Assembly (NCBI GenBank): GCA_013813145.1
Contig: JACCSE010000558.1
Span: 1-9,496, forward strand
DNA: 9,496 nucleotides
Direction: 5' to 3'
Source: Gemmatimonadales bacterium
GTDB taxonomy: Bacteria > Gemmatimonadota > Gemmatimonadetes > Gemmatimonadales > GWC2-71-9
Made by a program: the position numbers and the translations under genes. The notes under the pieces are model-generated. The model saw only the letters and a program-made list of their open reading frames with translations. It was not told the DNA's origin and made no database searches. Within the stretch, counting starts at the first letter, position 1; every line of letters starts with the position of its first letter. Shown here piece after piece: positions 5,699-9,496 of this stretch.

Positions 5699-8600
5699 CT
5701 ACGCGCTCCGCCGCGCCAGCGCCGGCTCGCTCTCCTGCCGCGGCCCCTCGAGATACCCCATCCGGGTCGCCGCTACCAGCTCCGCGGCCCCCCGAGGTGC
5801 CACCCGCCGGAACAGCGGGAGATAGTCCGCCCACTGCACCAGGATCGTCCGCGCGCGGGGACTCGCGGTCCGCTCCTCGTGCTCGTGGACCAGCCGCCGC
5901 AGCAGTTCGACGTCCTCGTCGTCCAGTTCGGCCGATTCCACCATGTCGCCGTTGATCCTGCCCTCGAAGTTGCCCGTCTCATCCAGCACGTAGGCGACCC
6001 CGTTGGACATCCCGGCCCCGAAGTTCCGCCCCGCCCGCCCAAGCACGGCGACGATCCCGCCGGTCATGTATTCGCAGCAGTGGTTGCCGGCGCCCTCGAT
6101 CACCGCGACCGCCCCCGAGTTGCGCACCGCGAACCGGTCTCCCGCCTGGCCGGCGGCGAAGAGCTTGCCGGCCGTCGCCCCGTAGAGAACCGTGTTGCCG
6201 AGGACCAGATGCTGGTGGGAGACCTCGGCGTACGCCGCCCGCCGGAATGGACGGATGGTGATTTCCGCCCCGCTCAGTCCCTTGCCGACATAGTCATTCG
6301 CCTCGCCCTCCAGCTCGAGGTGCACTCCGCGGCAGCCGAACGCCCCGAAGCTTTGACCCGCGGTGCCGGCGAAGCGGAGACGCACCGATCCCGGCGCGAG
6401 TCCCGCGTCGCCCACCCGCTCGGCGATCGCGCCCGACACCCGGGTGCCGACCGCCAGATGGTGGTTGTGGATCGGATAGTTGCCCGAGAAGGGCAGCCCG
6501 CTGTCGAGATAGGGCTGGAGCTCCGCCAGGATCTCCTCGTCCAGCGACGTGACCCCCGGCCGGTCGTTCCGGTGCTCGGTGCGATGCAGCGGCCCGTTGG
6601 GGCGCCGGCGCCGGCCCTGTTCATCGGTCGGCGCGAGCAGCATCGAGAGGTCGAGCATCTGGGCCCGTGGCACGTCCGGCCGCTCCACCCGCTCCAGCAG
6701 GTCGTTTCGTCCGACGATCTCCTGAATCGAGCGGAAACCCATCCCGGAGAGCAGCCGGCGCACGTCCTGCGCGACCAGGCCGAAGTAGGCGATGACCTGC
6801 TCCGGGGTGCCCTTGAACTTGGCCCGGAGGTCGGCCCGTTGAGTGGCGATGCCGGTCGGGCAGGTGTTGGAGTGACACTGCCGCGCCATCGCGCAGCCCA
6901 TGGCCACCAGCGGCGCGGTGCCGAAGCCGTAGCTCTCGGCGCCGAGCAGTGCGGCGAGGACCACGTCGCGCCCGGTCTTGAGCCCGCCGTCGGTGCGCAC
7001 CTCGATGCGATGGCGCAGGCCGTTCCGCACCAGGATCGCCTGGGTCTCAGCCAGGCCGAGCTCCCACGGCGAGCCCGCGTGCTTGATCGAGCTGAGCGGC
7101 GAGGCCCCGGTCCCGCCGTTGTGTCCCGCGATCAGCACGTAGTCGGCGTACGCCTTGGCCACGCCCGCGGCCACGGTGCCGACGCCGGCTTCGGACACCA
7201 GCTTCACCCCGACTCGGGCTCGGGGGTTCACCGTCTTGAGGTCGTGGATGAGCTGCGCCAGATCTTCGATGGAATAGATATCGTGATGCGGCGGGGGCGA
7301 GATGAGCTGGATGCCGCTCACCGCGTGCCGCAGCCGGGCGATCAGCTCGGTCACCTTGTGCGCCGGCAACTGGCCTCCTTCGCCCGGTTTGGCGCCCTGC
7401 ACGATCTTGATCTCCAACTCCTCGGCGCGCACCAGGTACTCGGTCGTCACCCCGAAACGGGCGGACGCGACCTGTTTGATCCGGTTGTCCGCACGATCGC
7501 CGTTCTCCAGCGAGCGATAGCTGTGCGGGTCCTCGCCCCCTTCGCCCGAGTTGGAGCGGGCTCCCATGCGGTTCATCGCAATCGAGAGAGTGGCGTGTGC
7601 CTCGGGCGAGAGCGCGCCGAGCGACATCGCGGAGGAGACGAAGCGCCGTTGGATGGCCTCGACCGGCTCTACCTCCTCCAGCGGCACCTCGGCGCCGCGG
7701 CGCAGGTCGAGCAGATCGCGAGGGCCCGCGGGGCGGCGGGCCGCCTGCTTCACCAGAAAGCCGTCGTACGCTTCGCGCGCGTCGGCTTTCACCGCCTGCT
7801 GGAGGGCGACGACGATCGGCGGCGCCCAGCCGTGGTCCTCGCCCTCCTTGCGGAAGCGAACCCGGCCGTGATCCGGGAGCGAGGTCGGCCCGTCCTCGCC
7901 AATGAGTCGTGCGCCCTGGTGCCGCGCCAGCACGTCCTCGGCCAATTCTTCGAAGCCGACCCCCCCGATCGGTGAGGCGGTACCGGCGAAGCAGGTGGAA
8001 ATTACCTCGTGCCCCAGCCCCAGCACCTCGAAGATCTGCGCGCCGCAATAGGACGACAATGTGGAGATCCCCATCTTGGACAGGATCTTGAGCAGCCCTT
8101 TCTCCGCCGCACTCCGGTAGCGTTGACGCGCCTCCTCCGGCCCCGGTCGCGGCTCCCCTTCGCCTTTCCGCCCCGCTGCCCCGCTGCCCCGCTGCCCCGC
8201 TGAGAAGATCTCCTGCACACCAGCGAGCGCCAGCCACGGATGGATCGCCTCCGCGCCGTAGCCGATCAGCGTGGCGAAGTGGTGAATGTCGAACGCATCG
8301 CCCGCCTCGGCGACCAGTCCCACGCGGGCGCGAAGGCCGGTGTGCACCAGGTGCTGCCTCACGGCACCGATCGCGAGCAGCATCGGGATCGGCGCCCGCC
8401 GCTCGTCGGCGCTCCGGTCGCTGACGACGATGATCCGCGCGCCCCGGCGGGCGGCCCGTTCGGCGGCCCGACGGAGCGCGGTCAGCGCCGGCCGGAGCCC
8501 GTCCACCCCTCGGGACACATCCCATACCGCGTCGAGGGTGACGGTGGAGAAGCCCGGGACGTTGTGCAGAGCGGCTGCCTCGTCCTCCAGCAGTACCGGA

Positions 8601-9496
8601 TGCTCCAACCGGAGCATCCGGGCATACGATGCCCGCTCCAGCAGCGGAGAGCCGCGGCGTCCCAGGTGCATTCGCAGCGACATCACCATGGACTCCCGGA
8701 GCGGGTCGATGGGCGGATTGGTCACCTGGGCGAAGCGCTGCCTGAAATAGGCGTAGACGCTCGGCGCCGACGAAGCCAGCGGGGGGATCGGTGTGTCGTC
8801 GCCCATGCTCCAGACCGGGTCGCCGGCTCCGCTGGCCATCGGCTCCAGCACCAGGCGCAGGTCCTCGAAGCCATAGCCGAACGCGCGCTGAGCGCGGAGC
8901 AGCTCCTCGCCCTCAGGCGCGGGTGCCGAGCGGGCGGGGTCAGGTACCAGCGTCGCCATGTAGCGCGCGACCCAGCGGGCGTAGGGCCGGCGGGTCGCCA
9001 CCTGTCGCTTGGCATCGAGGTTCCGCACCACCTCGCCCTTCGCCGTATCCACCACCAGCACTTCGCCCGGCCCTACCTTGCCGCACTCGATCACCTCCCG
9101 TGGATCGAGGTCCACCAGCCCGACCTCGGAACCCGCGACGACCAGCCCGTCGCGGCGCACCTTGTAGCGACAGGGCCGGAGCCCGTTCCGGTCCACCGCG
9201 GCACCGGCCAGCACCCCGTCGGTGAATGCGAGCGCCGCCGGACCGTCCCACGGCTCCAGTATGCACTGGTGGTACTCGTAGAACGCCTTCACCGCCGGGT
9301 CCAGATCGGCATACTTCTCCCACGCCTGCGGGATCATCATCATCGAGCTGTGGACCACGTCGCGGCCCGAGCGCACCAGCAACTCCATTGCGTTGTCCAG
9401 GCTGGCCGAATCGCTTCCCTCCCGCCAGATCACCTCGCGCAGCCGCTCGATCCGCTCGCCCCAAAGCGGCGAGGCCAGCATCGGCTGGCGCATCGT
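5699..9496 (-). CDS. gltB: Glutamate synthase large subunit (GOGAT alpha / GltB), N-terminus beyond window
   Basis: Transfers the amide nitrogen of glutamine to 2-oxoglutarate, giving two glutamates; cytoplasmic. The 1265 visible residues lack about 250 N-terminal ones, including the catalytic Cys of the amidotransferase domain. In gene order the window shows: the rest of the class-II glutamine amidotransferase domain (MMMIPQAWEKY, DRNGLRPCRY); the central domain (VTNPPIDPLRESMVMSLRMH through GAQIFEVLGLG and GTASPIGGVGF); the FMN-binding barrel (SLGALSPEAHATL, SGEGGED, KPGEGGQLPAHKV, SPPPHHDIYSIEDL, GHNGGTGASPLSSIKHAG, RTDGGLKTG); the 3Fe-4S cysteines in GCAMARQCHSNTCPTG (codons at 6893-6895, 6875-6877, 6860-6862); and the C-terminal GXGXG beta-helix (FGAFGCRGVHLELEG). 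A G/S/A/R-rich linker encoded by a tandem octamer (8171-8202) lies inside the central domain. No gltD follows; tetR comes next. A ferredoxin-dependent form cannot be excluded. Confidence 0.96.
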   Translation of the reverse strand, partial: TMRQPMLASPLWGERIERLREVIWREGSDSASLDNAMELLVRSGRDVVHSSMMMIPQAWEKYADLDPAVKAFYEYHQCILEPWDGPAALAFTDGVLAGAAVDRNGLRPCRYKVRRDGLVVAGSEVGLVDLDPREVIECGKVGPGEVLVVDTAKGEVVRNLDAKRQVATRRPYARWVARYMATLVPDPARSAPAPEGEELLRAQRAFGYGFEDLRLVLEPMASGAGDPVWSMGDDTPIPPLASSAPSVYAYFRQRFAQVTNPPIDPLRESMVMSLRMHLGRRGSPLLERASYARMLRLEHPVLLEDEAAALHNVPGFSTVTLDAVWDVSRGVDGLRPALTALRRAAERAARRGARIIVVSDRSADERRAPIPMLLAIGAVRQHLVHTGLRARVGLVAEAGDAFDIHHFATLIGYGAEAIHPWLALAGVQEIFSAGQRGSGAAGRKGEGEPRPGPEEARQRYRSAAEKGLLKILSKMGISTLSSYCGAQIFEVLGLGHEVISTCFAGTASPIGGVGFEELAEDVLARHQGARLIGEDGPTSLPDHGRVRFRKEGEDHGWAPPIVVALQQAVKADAREAYDGFLVKQAARRPAGPRDLLDLRRGAEVPLEEVEPVEAIQRRFVSSAMSLGALSPEAHATLSIAMNRMGARSNSGEGGEDPHSYRSLENGDRADNRIKQVASARFGVTTEYLVRAEELEIKIVQGAKPGEGGQLPAHKVTELIARLRHAVSGIQLISPPPHHDIYSIEDLAQLIHDLKTVNPRARVGVKLVSEAGVGTVAAGVAKAYADYVLIAGHNGGTGASPLSSIKHAGSPWELGLAETQAILVRNGLRHRIEVRTDGGLKTGRDVVLAALLGAESYGFGTAPLVAMGCAMARQCHSNTCPTGIATQRADLRAKFKGTPEQVIAYFGLVAQDVRRLLSGMGFRSIQEIVGRNDLLERVERPDVPRAQMLDLSMLLAPTDEQGRRRRPNGPLHRTEHRNDRPGVTSLDEEILAELQPYLDSGLPFSGNYPIHNHHLAVGTRVSGAIAERVGDAGLAPGSVRLRFAGTAGQSFGAFGCRGVHLELEGEANDYVGKGLSGAEITIRPFRRAAYAEVSHQHLVLGNTVLYGATAGKLFAAGQAGDRFAVRNSGAVAVIEGAGNHCCEYMTGGIVAVLGRAGRNFGAGMSNGVAYVLDETGNFEGRINGDMVESAELDDEDVELLRRLVHEHEERTASPRARTILVQWADYLPLFRRVAPRGAAELVAATRMGYLEGPRQESEPALARRSA
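8171..8202. repeat. Perfect tandem octanucleotide repeat (CCCCGCTG x4) inside gltB
   Basis: Four exact copies of CCCCGCTG (CAGCGGGG on the coding strand) occupy 32 bp of the gltB reading frame. They encode the A-G-Q-R-G-S-G-A-A-G portion of a flexible linker between the conserved central-domain segments LALAGVQEIF and AEKGLLKILSKMG. Because 8 is not a multiple of 3, gain or loss of one unit would shift the gltB frame. The frame is intact here, with conserved sequence on both sides. Confidence 0.9.

Noticed and set aside
5513..7975. 820-codon open frame on the plus strand, antisense to gltB
   Set aside because: It is an artefact of GC-rich third positions. The minus strand encodes clearly conserved GltB with FMN and Fe-S motifs throughout, and the plus frame has no recognisable domain and an Arg/Pro/His-rich composition.
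8171..8202. Octamer tract as evidence of a gltB frameshift or pseudogene
   Set aside because: The frame stays open and conserved GltB sequence continues on both sides in the same frame.

Overview
This is a GC-rich (roughly two-thirds G+C, strongly GC-biased third codon positions), gene-dense bacterial window that looks chromosomal and mostly housekeeping. The gene content, GC bias and exported M28 peptidase fit a free-living aerobic heterotroph. Gemmatimonadota or another high-GC soil or sediment lineage is plausible, but the sequence alone does not fix the phylum. I see no tRNA, rRNA, CRISPR array, insertion sequence, integrase or phage gene.

Layout: (1) 1-773, minus strand: 5' part of a type II citrate synthase gene (gltA), cut by the left window edge. 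(2) 774-921: short divergent control region with a strong Shine-Dalgarno sequence for gltA and one AT-rich box that reads as a -10 element on both strands. (3) 922-2439, plus strand: exported M28 zinc metallopeptidase of the carboxypeptidase Q type. (4) 2440-2566: gap between convergent genes, holding a near-perfect 29-bp inverted repeat with a 20-nt loop. (5) 2567-5570, minus strand: a tight three-gene unit transcribed tetR -> acyl-CoA dehydrogenase -> queF. The first two genes overlap by 8 nt and the last two are 9 nt apart. (6) 5571-5698: tetR leader with a candidate promoter, a candidate operator and weak GC-rich hairpins. (7) 5699-9496, minus strand: large subunit of glutamate synthase (gltB), missing its N-terminus at the right window edge.

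Functionally, gltA (TCA-cycle entry), the VLCAD-like acyl-CoA dehydrogenase (first step of fatty-acid beta-oxidation, feeding acetyl-CoA to citrate synthase) and gltB (2-oxoglutarate to glutamate) sit around the acetyl-CoA/TCA/nitrogen junction. The TetR protein is most simply the local regulator of the dehydrogenase operon, in the manner of known fatty-acid-responsive TetR repressors. QueF (queuosine biosynthesis) has no obvious metabolic link and probably shares only the transcript.

I found no clear new system. The most notable signals are at DNA level: an octanucleotide tandem repeat inside gltB, with a degenerate copy of the same repeat inside the dehydrogenase gene; the large palindrome in the convergent gap; and the tetR leader, where promoter, operator and ribosome-binding site together suggest a CTG start.
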